A stretch of DNA of 64,000 nucleotides from Alphaproteobacteria bacterium. GTDB lineage: Bacteria; Pseudomonadota; Alphaproteobacteria; Micavibrionales; Micavibrionaceae. Within the stretch, counting starts at the first letter, position 1; every line of letters starts with the position of its first letter. Positions 1-8,306 of this stretch are shown here, piece by piece. Made by a program: the position numbers and the translations under genes. The stretch spans positions 124,001 to 188,000 of the forward strand of contig JAJFGU010000014.1 in assembly GCA_021775955.1 (NCBI GenBank). Direction: 5' to 3'. The notes beneath the pieces were generated by a model, which saw only the letters and a list, made by a program, of their open reading frames with translations, was not told where the DNA came from and did no database searches.

Positions 1-606
1 TTGCACCCATTCGGCGCCAGTGGCTTCGAGCTTTTGCAGGATTTCCTCATAAACGCTGATGATGTCGTTCCACAGTTTCATGTGGTCGATATTCTCGCCC
101 TTATGTTTGGCAAGAAACGGCAAGGTGCACGGGCCGATGAGGACAGGCCGCGTGGTAATGCCGAGCGCTTTGGCTTCTTCAAATTCGTCAAAAATTTTGG
201 TGGAGGAGAGTTTTGGCTGTGTACCGTCTTCCATCTCCGGCACCATGAAATGGTAATTGGTGTCGAACCATTTGGTCATTTCCATCGCCGGCGCATCATC
301 ATTGCCGCGCGCCATGGCGAAATAAGTATCAATACCGATATCGCCGCCATCCCAGTTGTAGCGCTTTGGCACCAGGCCCAGCGTGCAGATCATATCCAGG
401 ACCTGGTCGTACATGGAAAAATCATTCGAGGGTATGTGGTCGAGCCCGGCATCCTTTTGCAGTTTCCAGTGCCGCGCGCGTAAATCCTGCGCCGTTTTGG
501 CCAGCTCCTCATGTGATGATTTGCCTTTCCAGTACGCCTCAACCGCCTTTTTAAGCTCGCGGTTTGCGCCGATACGGGGAAAGCCAAGATTTGTCGCCAG
601 AACCAT
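1..606 (-). CDS. metE: Cobalamin-independent methionine synthase MetE, N-terminal part (runs off the left edge)
   Basis: The 202 visible residues are the N-terminal part of 5-methyltetrahydropteroyltriglutamate-homocysteine methyltransferase, the cytoplasmic enzyme that makes methionine without B12. Hallmarks are the opening LGFPRIGANRELKKA and the segment RPVLIGPCTLPFL, ending at the edge in a stretch matching the family's GAEWVQ. Full-length MetE is about 750-770 residues, so the zinc and homocysteine sites lie outside the window. The ATG at 606 has AGGAG 7 nt upstream. It follows metF by 50 nt on the same strand, so the two were probably transcribed together: MetF supplies the methyl donor that MetE uses. 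Confidence 0.95.
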   Translation of the reverse strand, partial: MVLATNLGFPRIGANRELKKAVEAYWKGKSSHEELAKTAQDLRARHWKLQKDAGLDHIPSNDFSMYDQVLDMICTLGLVPKRYNWDGGDIGIDTYFAMARGNDDAPAMEMTKWFDTNYHFMVPEMEDGTQPKLSSTKIFDEFEEAKALGITTRPVLIGPCTLPFLAKHKGENIDHMKLWNDIISVYEEILQKLEATGAEWVQ

Positions 607-656
607 GTTTCATCTCCTATGAATGATCAATTGCCTATGGGATTCTTCAGGCGCGA

Positions 657-1514
657 TTAAACCGCAAGCCCCGCGGCTATGCAAGCGGTTTTGGTCAGCG
701 CCGTCTTGTTCAGCGTGTAGAAATGGATATGCCGCGCGCCGTTTTTAACCAGGTCGGTGACCTGTTCACACAAAAGATCCTCAGCGAGCTTATAGGCCTC
801 CTCCGGTTTGTCTTCCAGCCCGGCGAATTTTTTATGCAGCCAGTCCGGCAATTGCGCCTGGCAGTTTTTGGCAAAACGTTGCAGGCCCTTGAAGTCGTAA
901 ATCGGCACCAGCCCGGGATGGATAGGCGTGGTGACCCCGGCGGCGGCGCAGCGCTCAAGAAATTTATAGTAACAATCATTGTCGAAAAAGAATTGCGTGA
1001 TGGCGCGATTGGCCCCGGCCCCGCATTTTAATTTCAGCGCCTCGATATCGGCCTCCAGAGACGGTGCATCGGGGTGTTTTTCCGGGTACGCGCCGACGGT
1101 AATCTCAAAGTCATGGCGGGATTTCAGCCAGGTAACAAAGTTGCTGGTGTAATCGAAATAATCATCGCCCTTAAAATCATCAAAGCTTTTGCCGTGGGGT
1201 AAATCGCCGCGCAGGGCAACAATATGGCGGACATTATTTTGCCAAAGCATATCAACATAGGTTTCAAGATCGGCTTTGGTGGTGCTGAGGAATGTCAGAT
1301 GCGAGGCGATGGGAATGTCGGGGTATTCACGGGCCAGGCGCTGCGTGATTTCCAGCGTTTTATCGCGGGTCGAGCCGCCAGCGCCATAGGTCACGGTCAT
1401 GTATTTGGGGCCGAGTCTGGCGAGCTCTTGTGCTTCGATCCAGAGCTGGTTTTGCGACTCGATGGTCTTGGGGGGGAAGAATTCGAAGCTGAATGTAAGG
1501 TTTTTTGCGCTCAT
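657..1514 (-). CDS. metF: 5,10-methylenetetrahydrofolate reductase MetF
   Basis: A 285-residue flavoprotein of the MetF family, a TIM barrel that reduces 5,10-methylene-THF to 5-methyl-THF in the cytoplasm. The N-terminus has the family signature FSFEFFPPKT (residues 8-17), followed by conserved blocks such as VTYGAGGST and the FAD-site region around HIVALRGDLP. Length is normal for bacterial MetF. It is the promoter-proximal gene of a metF-metE pair read leftward. I looked for a SAM riboswitch in the 150 bp upstream and did not recognise one. Confidence 0.96.
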   Translation of the reverse strand: MSAKNLTFSFEFFPPKTIESQNQLWIEAQELARLGPKYMTVTYGAGGSTRDKTLEITQRLAREYPDIPIASHLTFLSTTKADLETYVDMLWQNNVRHIVALRGDLPHGKSFDDFKGDDYFDYTSNFVTWLKSRHDFEITVGAYPEKHPDAPSLEADIEALKLKCGAGANRAITQFFFDNDCYYKFLERCAAAGVTTPIHPGLVPIYDFKGLQRFAKNCQAQLPDWLHKKFAGLEDKPEEAYKLAEDLLCEQVTDLVKNGARHIHFYTLNKTALTKTACIAAGLAV

Positions 1515-1633
1515 CTGTTCATTTGTAGCGGCAAAGGGCGAAAAAACAAGGCCTGTTTAAGTATTTGACATAAAATGATATTATCGATATTGTTGCGGCG
1601 CAATATACTAATAAATTGCATGAAACGCTCAAA

Positions 1634-1706
1634 TTTAGTACTTTTCGCCTTCTAATTATGTATATTGCTTGAAAGACGGTTAAGTATGACTGCGAAAAGT
1701 ACTAAA
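1634..1706. promoter_or_regulatory. 15-bp perfect inverted repeat spanning the start codon of the 1686 gene
   Basis: TTTAGTACTTTTCGC at 1634-1648 is the exact reverse complement of GCGAAAAGTACTAAA at 1692-1706. The ATG at 1686 and its upstream purine stretch lie in the 43-nt loop; the right arm is codons 3-7 of the gene. As RNA this could fold over the start region and limit ribosome access; as DNA it could be an operator between this gene and divergent metF. Function is inferred; the repeat is seen directly. Confidence 0.6.
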
Positions 1707-3437
1707 GGTAAAAAACTTTCAAAAAAGACGCCTGTAAAAAAGGTGAGGGGCTCTGCCTCTCACCAGACTCGCGAGTCTGGGAAAGCTGGCCGCAAGAGAA
1801 AAAAAGCTATAGGCATTGAAGAAATTGACGCAAATCTTCCTCAAATTCCTGAAGAAGATAAACGTAAATATTTTACCTTGGATGACACAGAATGGGCAGA
1901 AAACGGCCCGACAGCCGGTATGGCTTTGCTCATTAGTCGCTTTCCTTCTGGGACGAAAATACTCGATGCTGCTCAAGGGTCAGTACAACCTATCGATGAG
2001 ATGGAAGATTTTCCAGAGGCTGCAGAGTTTGTCGCTGCTCTTAATTACAATTTAAAAGTAGAAACTGGCCCGTATAAAAATGAGTCAGGCGGAAGCAAAG
2101 TTGCTGAGCTTGACGATGACCTTTCTATTAAGGGGATGGCTGCAGGATTTGCCAGAGATGATTTTAGATTACCAGCAACAGTTGATAATTCATTTGTGTA
2201 CTTAACGCCCGCGCGGACGATTATCGAGAATACGTTTTTGGAGATGAGCTACAATCATGATCAAAAAGTTAAAGCAGGAAAATTTTTATTTAAGCCGCCT
2301 CCCGGAACAGTAATGGTTTCAAAGGAGGACTGGGACACTGTATCGCCTAAGCTGGAACAGGCAGGTATTGAACATGTATTGTATGATCCTAAACCTCCCC
2401 CTGCCGGAAAAGTAATCATTTCAAGAGAGCATTGGGGCACCTTATCGGTTTTGGCAAGAAAGCAGGGTCTTGAGCCTGTATTCTATGATAACCGTAATCC
2501 AGATCAGGCCGCTGCTATTCTGGAGGTATTGAACAGCATAGAAGATCCAAGAGAAATAGCGGGTATGGTTATGGGCTCGCCATTAAACCCAACATCGCAG
2601 ATCATTACTGCTGAGGGAATGTCAAACATTATCCGCAGAATTGTAGAGCTGAACCAGCAGGAGGATGTTAAAATTAATTTCCTTTTTGATGGGCCATATA
2701 CACCATTTTCTAAACCTGAGGATGATAATACAGGGAGGCCAACATATATACCGTCAAGTATTGAACATGTTCTTGAAAATTATGAAGGTTTTGACTGGGA
2801 CGTTGTTTTCAGCCTGTCGAAACTTCTTGGTATAGCTCCCAATAGTGGGACAGTTCGTGTTGTTAATAAAGCACGTGCGGCCGAAATCGGGTCATACTCA
2901 CAACATAATGGAACGGGTATTCTTGGTCTTAAACAGATGCAAATAAATATTGCGCATTTTCTAAAGGGGAGGAATAGACATCTTCTTGATGCATTAAGAG
3001 GACATCTTCGTAAGCAATTTGCAGCATGTAGTGCCGTTCTTAAAGATAGTTTCACGAAAACAAATAGCTTAAAAAATATTGGTGGTCGTCTGGTAGATGG
3101 CAGTGATAATATGCTGCGTATCGGAGAATTTCATGCACGTGAACTTCTGGGACGTAGGGTTATGTGCCCTGACGGTAAAGCGCGCACGATGGAAAAGCCA
3201 AGTGATGTAGCAACTTTTATCGTTAATTCGATATATAAAGAAGGACACCCGGCACCAGTTGTACTTGATGTAGAAAAGGGATATTTACGTGTTCGCTATG
3301 CTGCCCGTCTGACAGAAAAAGAATATGAACAGATGGTAGAAGGTACCCATGATGCATTGAGCACTATAGCAAATAGCCCAATCGATTTCAGATATGAACC
3401 GAAATATGATCCTCTTCCTGTACTAGCGGCAGCCTAA
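1686..3437 (+). CDS. Fold-type I PLP aminotransferase-like protein with basic N-terminal tail and internal duplication
   Basis: A 583-residue protein whose C-terminal two thirds resemble class I/II aminotransferases: NPT at 301-303, DGPY at 335-338, the Schiff-base-type motif FSLSK with Lys379, and a C-terminal block YLRVRYAAR where the substrate carboxylate-binding Arg usually lies. Residues 1-40 are very Lys/Arg-rich and probably disordered. Residues 207-234 and 241-268 are a tandem duplication of the segment that normally occurs once before the large-domain NPT motif. The family is usually about 400 residues. The gene is visibly richer in A+T than metF and guaA, suggesting transfer. I prefer ATG 1686 to TTG 1665. 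Substrate unknown. Confidence 0.75.
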   Translation: MTAKSTKGKKLSKKTPVKKVRGSASHQTRESGKAGRKRKKAIGIEEIDANLPQIPEEDKRKYFTLDDTEWAENGPTAGMALLISRFPSGTKILDAAQGSVQPIDEMEDFPEAAEFVAALNYNLKVETGPYKNESGGSKVAELDDDLSIKGMAAGFARDDFRLPATVDNSFVYLTPARTIIENTFLEMSYNHDQKVKAGKFLFKPPPGTVMVSKEDWDTVSPKLEQAGIEHVLYDPKPPPAGKVIISREHWGTLSVLARKQGLEPVFYDNRNPDQAAAILEVLNSIEDPREIAGMVMGSPLNPTSQIITAEGMSNIIRRIVELNQQEDVKINFLFDGPYTPFSKPEDDNTGRPTYIPSSIEHVLENYEGFDWDVVFSLSKLLGIAPNSGTVRVVNKARAAEIGSYSQHNGTGILGLKQMQINIAHFLKGRNRHLLDALRGHLRKQFAACSAVLKDSFTKTNSLKNIGGRLVDGSDNMLRIGEFHARELLGRRVMCPDGKARTMEKPSDVATFIVNSIYKEGHPAPVVLDVEKGYLRVRYAARLTEKEYEQMVEGTHDALSTIANSPIDFRYEPKYDPLPVLAAA

Positions 3438-3476
3438 ACCCCTTGCCCTCCTTCGTCTTCCCGTGTAAAAAAGCGC

Positions 3477-5069
3477 ATGGCAAAGGCTGAAAGCTCCAGC
3501 ATCGAACAATTTCAACAACATGATCACATTCTGATCCTGGATTTCGGCTCGCAGGTGACGCAGCTGATCGCCCGCCGCGTGCGCGAGAGCGGCGTGTATT
3601 GCGAGATCTGGCCGTTTAATCATGCTCCCGATGCGCGCATCAAGGCGTTTAATCCCAAAGGCGTTATTCTCTCCGGCGGGCCGTCCAGCGTGACGGCCAA
3701 AGATTCCCCGCGCGTCCCGGAAATTGTTTTCGATCTCGATGTGCCGGTTTTTGGTATTTGTTACGGCCAGCAGGTGATGGTCGAGCAGCTTGGCGGGCGC
3801 ATCGAAGGCGAGTCCGGCAGCGGCGAGTTTGGCCGCGCCTATGTCGATATTGTCGATGAGAGCAAGCTGCTGGATGGTATCTGGAACACCGGTGCGCATG
3901 AACAGGTCTGGATGAGCCATGGCGATCATGTTGCTGCGCTGCCTGACGGGTTTCGCGTCGTTGGCAAATCCGAAGGCGCTCCGTTTGCATTTATTGCCGA
4001 TACGGATCGCAGGTTTTACGGCGTGCAGTTTCATCCCGAAGTGGTGCACACGCCGCACGGCACGGAGCTGTTGCGGAATTTCACGCATATTATTTGCGGT
4101 TGTTCGGGCGACTGGACGATGGCGGCGTTCAAGGAAGAAACGATCAGCAAAATCCGTAAGCAAGTGGGTAAAGGCAAGGTGATCTGCGGGCTCTCGGGTG
4201 GGGTGGATAGCTCGGTCACCGCCGTTTTGCTGCATGAGGCGATCGGCGAGCAGCTGACCTGCATTTATGTCGATACCGGGTTGATGCGCACGGGGGAGAG
4301 CAAAGACGTCGTCGAGCTGTTCCGCGAGCATTACAATATTCCGCTGATCCATGAAGATGCGGGCGATTTGTTTTTGAACGGGCTGGAGGGAATTTCCGAC
4401 CCCGAAATGAAACGCAAATTAATCGGCAGCACGTTTATCGATGTGTTTGAGAGATTGGCCAAACAAGATGACGATGCAAAGTTTCTGGCGCAGGGCACGC
4501 TGTACCCGGATGTGATTGAAAGCGTTTCGTTCACGGGTGGACCGTCTGTGACGATTAAATCGCATCACAATGTTGGCGGTCTGCCGGATATTATGAATCT
4601 CGAGCTGGTCGAGCCGCTCAGGGAATTGTTCAAGGATGAGGTCCGCGCGCTGGGCGTTGAGCTCGGCATGCATCCCGATTTTGTCAAGCGCCACCCGTTT
4701 CCGGGGCCTGGGCTTGCGATCCGCATTCCGGGCGAGATCACCGGTGAGAAGCTGGAGATATTGCGCAAGGCCGATGTGGTGTATCTTGAGGAGATCCGGA
4801 ATGCCGGGCTGTATGATGCGATCTGGCAGGCCTTTGCGGTGCTGCTGCCTGTGAAAACGGTGGGTGTGATGGGGGATTCGCGCTCTTACGAATTTGTTTG
4901 CGCTCTAAGGGCTGTGACGTCGACGGACGGCATGACGGCCGATAGCTATCCGTTTGATCATGAGTTTCTCAGCCGTGTGAGCACGCGGATTATCAACGAA
5001 GTGCGCGGCATTAATCGGGTTGTCTATGATGTGACGAGCAAGCCGCCCGGTACGATCGAGTGGGAGTGA
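3477..5069 (+). CDS. guaA: GMP synthase (glutamine-hydrolysing)
   Basis: A 530-residue cytoplasmic enzyme that converts XMP to GMP using glutamine and ATP, the last step of guanine nucleotide synthesis. It has an N-terminal class I amidotransferase domain with the nucleophile Cys95 in GICYGQQ and a later FHPEV catalytic His-Glu pair, then an ATP-pyrophosphatase domain with the PP-loop SGGVDSSV and the C-terminal dimerisation domain ending KPPGTIEWE, the normal GuaA terminus. Length fits the family. The gene stands alone between an A+T-rich aminotransferase-like gene and small orphans; the next gene starts 4 nt after its stop. Confidence 0.98.
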   Translation: MAKAESSSIEQFQQHDHILILDFGSQVTQLIARRVRESGVYCEIWPFNHAPDARIKAFNPKGVILSGGPSSVTAKDSPRVPEIVFDLDVPVFGICYGQQVMVEQLGGRIEGESGSGEFGRAYVDIVDESKLLDGIWNTGAHEQVWMSHGDHVAALPDGFRVVGKSEGAPFAFIADTDRRFYGVQFHPEVVHTPHGTELLRNFTHIICGCSGDWTMAAFKEETISKIRKQVGKGKVICGLSGGVDSSVTAVLLHEAIGEQLTCIYVDTGLMRTGESKDVVELFREHYNIPLIHEDAGDLFLNGLEGISDPEMKRKLIGSTFIDVFERLAKQDDDAKFLAQGTLYPDVIESVSFTGGPSVTIKSHHNVGGLPDIMNLELVEPLRELFKDEVRALGVELGMHPDFVKRHPFPGPGLAIRIPGEITGEKLEILRKADVVYLEEIRNAGLYDAIWQAFAVLLPVKTVGVMGDSRSYEFVCALRAVTSTDGMTADSYPFDHEFLSRVSTRIINEVRGINRVVYDVTSKPPGTIEWE

Positions 5070-5073
5070 TTTA

Positions 5074-5469
5074 ATGGAAATTTTAGTAGCTATAGTCAGC
5101 CCTTTTATTGCTCTTATTAGTGGACTTATTCTGTGGTTTTTTAATGAACGTGGTAAACGTGCTTATCAAACATATCTTGAAAAATTGAAACTGTATGAAG
5201 GTTTAATTATTGCAATAGAAAGCTTTTACCAGGGCTCTAACGCAATTGAAAAAAGGCAGGATTTTAATAATAAGTTGGCACTAGCATGGATGTATTGCTC
5301 AAAAAATGTTCTTGAAAAAGCTGACGCATTTCTTGAAACCACACGTGTAGGAAATACTGTGAGTGATGAAGGTAGAGCAGAAGCTTTAGATCAATTTATG
5401 AAAGCAATCAGAAAAGATATGCAGCTTGGATTACCTACAGTAAAATTTAAACCATGGATTAGCACATAA
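5074..5469 (+). CDS. Small membrane-anchored protein of unknown function
   Basis: A 131-residue protein that I do not recognise. Residues 1-23 form one strong transmembrane segment (VAIVSPFIALISGLILWFF), followed by a charged, mostly helical domain with two Cys-free amphipathic stretches and one Cys. The layout is a single-pass anchor with a cytoplasmic or periplasmic helical body. It starts 4 nt after guaA and could be translated from the same transcript, but its base composition is much more A+T-rich, which suggests a later insertion. No catalytic motif is visible. Confidence 0.65.
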   Translation: MEILVAIVSPFIALISGLILWFFNERGKRAYQTYLEKLKLYEGLIIAIESFYQGSNAIEKRQDFNNKLALAWMYCSKNVLEKADAFLETTRVGNTVSDEGRAEALDQFMKAIRKDMQLGLPTVKFKPWIST

Positions 5470-5483
5470 GCAGGAACAAGAAA

Positions 5484-5732
5484 ATGACTGACATCATGAA
5501 ACGGATAAAGGCTTCTTTGAAGGGTTCAACCACCATGCCGACTGGGAGTGGGGGTGGTCCTATTCCACACGGTCAGCCGGGGCATGTTCACGGGCCGCAC
5601 TGCAATCACGACCACGACCACGATCATCACACCCACGAAGAAGAAGGCCATGTGCACGGCCCGGATTGTAACCACGACCATGATGATGACGAGGACGAAG
5701 ACACAACCAACCCTAAGGGCGGGTGCTGCTGA
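5484..5732 (+). CDS. Histidine/cysteine-rich putative metal-binding protein
   Basis: An 82-residue protein dominated by a metal-ligand tail. The unit GHVHGPxCNHDHD occurs twice, at residues 33-45 and 55-67, separated by an acidic His stretch, and the C-terminus is GGCC. By count there are 14 His and 4 Cys, plus an Asp/Glu run at 67-73. Such compositions are typical of nickel, zinc or copper storage or chaperone tails, but no fold is recognisable and the metal is unknown. AGGAA lies 9 nt before the ATG. The stop is adjacent to the stop of the convergent DUF6868-type gene. Confidence 0.75.
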   Translation: MTDIMKRIKASLKGSTTMPTGSGGGPIPHGQPGHVHGPHCNHDHDHDHHTHEEEGHVHGPDCNHDHDDDEDEDTTNPKGGCC

Positions 5733-5975
5733 TTAAACCATCAATTTCAACGCCACATAAGGCGCAAGGTTAAAAACAAGGGTCAAGGTTTTATACTGCG
5801 CCAAATATTGAAAATAGGCGCCCGGCAGCTCAGCCTTCGCAATAGAAAACATTTTCGCGTGTATATTGGCGACGGAATCACGGAACAGCACAACCATCAT
5901 GGTGCTAAAAAGCAGCACGCCGATATTGATAACGGATACCCATCCCAAGAATGTTGTCAGTTCTCCTATGCTCAT
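5733..5975 (-). CDS. DUF6868-type two-helix membrane protein
   Basis: An 80-residue integral membrane protein. Two hydrophobic segments (about residues 8-30 and 58-79) flank a short polar part containing LFRDSVANIHAKMF and the aromatic AYFQYLAQYK. The pattern GWVSVINIGVLLFSTMM and the rest match what I know as the small DUF6868 family, whose role is unknown. The start is supported by a strong AGGAGGA 8 nt upstream of the ATG at 5975. It is convergent with the His-rich gene. Confidence 0.7.
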   Translation of the reverse strand: MSIGELTTFLGWVSVINIGVLLFSTMMVVLFRDSVANIHAKMFSIAKAELPGAYFQYLAQYKTLTLVFNLAPYVALKLMV

Positions 5976-6185
5976 GGCTTATTCCTCCTGTTATGTTTGG
6001 CTCGTATTATAAGACTTAGTGTTTCACCGGCAAACTTCCATAATTTAAATCAAATATTATCCATAATTAAGGTCCGGTTAGGGGCAATGGGGCTATCCTA
6101 AAGGCTGGAGAGCCTGGATGACCGCTGGCCGCAGAATGCCATACATCACGCATCCGGGTATTTTATTAGGTTAGGGAGAATGAGT
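5976..6185. other. Intergenic leader before the acyltransferase gene
   Basis: About 210 bases between two divergent genes. It should carry promoters for both. Around 6068-6150 several G-rich complementary blocks occur (for example GGTTAGG with CCTAA, and GGCTGGAGAGCC), so the rightward transcript may have a folded 5' leader. I do not recognise a known riboswitch or small RNA class here. Confidence 0.3.
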
Positions 6186-7052
6186 ATGTCGGGTAATCCG
6201 CTTGAGCACATGTTGTCGAGCGCCTTTAACAAAGAGGCGTTTTATTCCAATTATCACCGCATTTTTACACTGGTCGAAGCCGATACGGATGAGCTGCGCG
6301 AGCAGTGCTATAAAATGCGCTACGAAGTGTATTGCATCGAAAATGAGTTCGAGGACCCGACGCGCAATCCCGGCCAGATGGAGCGCGATAGTTATGATCT
6401 CGATGCGGTCAATTATTTAATGATCCATAATGAAAGCGGCAAGCCCGCCGGTACTGTGCGGGTGATTTTGCCCAAAGAAGATATGCTGATGGACAGCTTT
6501 CCGATGCAGGAGCTATGCGATCATCCGATTTTGCACACCGACGGCCGTCCGGCGCAACTGTGCCAGATCTCGCGCCTGTGCATGAGTGCGTTTTTCCGCA
6601 AGCGTGACAATGACGGCAGCGTGCTTCCGGCCTATTACGAGCAGGAAAACATCAAGGGCAGCACTCCCGACGGTAATATGGTCTATATCCGCAGGCGTAT
6701 TCCGTATGCGCCGCTGGGCCTGTTCCGCGTGGCGTTTGAAACCGCGCTTAAAAATCAGATCACCGATTGCGTGCTGTATATCGAGCCGGAGCAGCTGAAG
6801 AATTTCGAGAAGATGGGCATTGCCTATACGATCCTCGGGCCCAAGGTCGAGCATCACGGAAGCCAGCAGCCGGTGATTTTCAATATCAAGAATGTGCTTG
6901 ATACGATGTTGATCGACAATCTGGTGTGCTGGGAGATTATTTCCGATATGGGCCGCCTGCATAAGATGGTCAACGCGCTGTACCAGAATAGCTGGCAGGA
7001 CGGCGTGATGGATAATCTGTGCTGGAACGATATTCACGAGAAACTGTCTTAA
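6186..7052 (+). CDS. Exosortase/PEP-CTERM-associated-type acyltransferase (LuxI/FeeM-like GNAT fold)
   Basis: A 288-residue protein resembling the acyltransferases found with exosortase/PEP-CTERM systems and the N-acyl amino acid synthase FeeM. Typical features are the early block MRYEVYCIENEFE, the acidic MERDSYDLDAVNYL, the core strand GTVRVILPK, and CQISRLCMSAFFR, comparable to the conserved arginine segment of autoinducer-synthase-like enzymes. The family is thought to move acyl chains from acyl-ACP to amines. No exosortase or PEP-CTERM substrate is in this window. A purine-rich GGGAG sits 1-2 nt before ATG 6180 but about 7 nt before ATG 6186, so I chose 6186. Confidence 0.75.
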   Translation: MSGNPLEHMLSSAFNKEAFYSNYHRIFTLVEADTDELREQCYKMRYEVYCIENEFEDPTRNPGQMERDSYDLDAVNYLMIHNESGKPAGTVRVILPKEDMLMDSFPMQELCDHPILHTDGRPAQLCQISRLCMSAFFRKRDNDGSVLPAYYEQENIKGSTPDGNMVYIRRRIPYAPLGLFRVAFETALKNQITDCVLYIEPEQLKNFEKMGIAYTILGPKVEHHGSQQPVIFNIKNVLDTMLIDNLVCWEIISDMGRLHKMVNALYQNSWQDGVMDNLCWNDIHEKLS

Positions 7053-7067
7053 TCCAGGGTGCTATAA

Positions 7068-7274
7068 TTAGTCAGGCTCGAGGTTGGCATACATATGATT
7101 GCGTAGATGGTCAGAAATGACCTCACCTAAATATCCCAAGCTGTCGTGTGCAGCACAGAGTACAAAGGAACCTGCTGTCGAATTAAACATGGTGCTGTAG
7201 GATGTGAGATCATCGCCACCGACAATTATACCAACCAATCCGCCAAGCATATAAGTGCCAACGCCGCTGCTCAT
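7068..7274 (-). CDS. Small glycine-rich hypothetical protein
   Basis: A 68-residue protein that I cannot assign. The N-terminal part (GVGTYMLGGLVGIIVGGDD) is glycine-rich and hydrophobic, perhaps membrane-associated or bacteriocin-like in composition; the remainder is a short polar helix region with one Cys. The start at 7274 is supported by AGGAG 8 nt upstream in transcript sense. It is convergent with the acyltransferase gene, 15 nt from its stop. Confidence 0.55.
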   Translation of the reverse strand: MSSGVGTYMLGGLVGIIVGGDDLTSYSTMFNSTAGSFVLCAAHDSLGYLGEVISDHLRNHMYANLEPD

Positions 7275-7394
7275 TTATTTACTCCTGCTTCAGACCCTCA
7301 ATAAACGGAACATAGCCTAAACCATTTGAATTCTCCACCTATATATGTATAAATAGCGCACTTCACAGCGCTATACATAAGAGGAATTCAAACA

Positions 7395-8306
7395 ATGAGC
7401 CCCAAAAGCCCTAAAGGCACAGCTAATTCTGGAAATGTAATCAATCTTAAAACCGGCCTGGCAGAAATGCTGAAGGGCGGGGTGATTATGGATGTGGTCA
7501 CCGCGGATCAGGCCAAAATCGCCGAAGACGCCGGAGCCGTGGCCGTGATGGCGCTGGAGCGCGTTCCATCCGATATTCGTGCCGCCGGTGGCGTTGCCCG
7601 TATGAGCCCGCCGGAGCTGGTCGAGGAAATTATGGCGTCGGTGTCCATTCCGGTGATGGCCAAATGCCGCATCGGTCATTTTGCCGAGGCACAGATTTTG
7701 GAAGCGATCGGCGTTGATTATATCGATGAGAGCGAAGTTCTGACCCCCGCCGATGAGGATTACCACATCGACAAGCAACAATTTAAAGTGCCGTTTGTTT
7801 GTGGCGCGACCTGTCTGGCCGAAGGCTTGCGCCGCATTGGTGAAGGTGCGGCGCTGATCCGTACCAAAGGCGAGCCGGGTACGGGCAATATTGTTGAGGC
7901 TGTAAGACATATGCGCGAGATCAATCAGGATTTGAAACGCGTTTTGACATTGGATGATGCCGAGTTAATGACCGAGGCGAAAGATTTAGGCGCGCCGTTT
8001 GAATTGCTCAAGATCGTGCGTGATGAAGGTGGCCTGCCTGTGCCGAACTTTGCCGCTGGTGGTATTGCCACTCCTGCGGATGCGGCGCTGTGTATGCAGC
8101 TTGGTGCGCAGACGGTGTTTGTCGGCTCTGGTATTTTCAAGAGCGACAATCCGGCCAATTTCGCCAAGGCGATTGTCAAGTCAGTCGCGCATTTCGATGA
8201 TCCGAAAATGGTACTGGAAGCCTCGAAAGGTCTTGGTGAGGCGATGAGCGGTATCGAAATCGCCGAGATCCAGGACAATATGCGCATGGCCAAACGGGGC
8301 TGGTAA
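7395..8306 (+). CDS. pdxS: Pyridoxal 5'-phosphate synthase lyase subunit PdxS
   Basis: A 303-residue (beta/alpha)8 barrel that condenses ribose 5-phosphate, glyceraldehyde 3-phosphate and ammonia into PLP, the DXP-independent vitamin B6 route. The two active-site lysines are visible: Lys90 in [10 protein letters not shown] and Lys158 in RTKGEPGTG. The phosphate-binding [10 protein letters not shown] and FVGSGIFKS blocks are intact. Ammonia comes from PdxT, encoded 291 nt downstream. A GAGGAA ribosome site precedes the ATG. The stop codon directly abuts the ATG of the next gene, so translation is probably coupled through pdxS, the ParB-like gene and pdxT. Confidence 0.98.
   Translation: MSPKSPKGTANSGNVINLKTGLAEMLKGGVIMDVVTADQAKIAEDAGAVAVMALERVPSDIRAAGGVARMSPPELVEEIMASVSIPVMAKCRIGHFAEAQILEAIGVDYIDESEVLTPADEDYHIDKQQFKVPFVCGATCLAEGLRRIGEGAALIRTKGEPGTGNIVEAVRHMREINQDLKRVLTLDDAELMTEAKDLGAPFELLKIVRDEGGLPVPNFAAGGIATPADAALCMQLGAQTVFVGSGIFKSDNPANFAKAIVKSVAHFDDPKMVLEASKGLGEAMSGIEIAEIQDNMRMAKRGW

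Noticed and set aside
1515-1633. SAM riboswitch upstream of metF
   Set aside because: No pseudoknot or conserved core of SAM-I or SAM-II could be recognised; only an A+T-rich promoter-like stretch is seen.
3423-4352. 309-codon open frame antisense to guaA
   Set aside because: Shadow of guaA; the GuaA frame carries all catalytic motifs and the antisense product is low in hydrophobic order.
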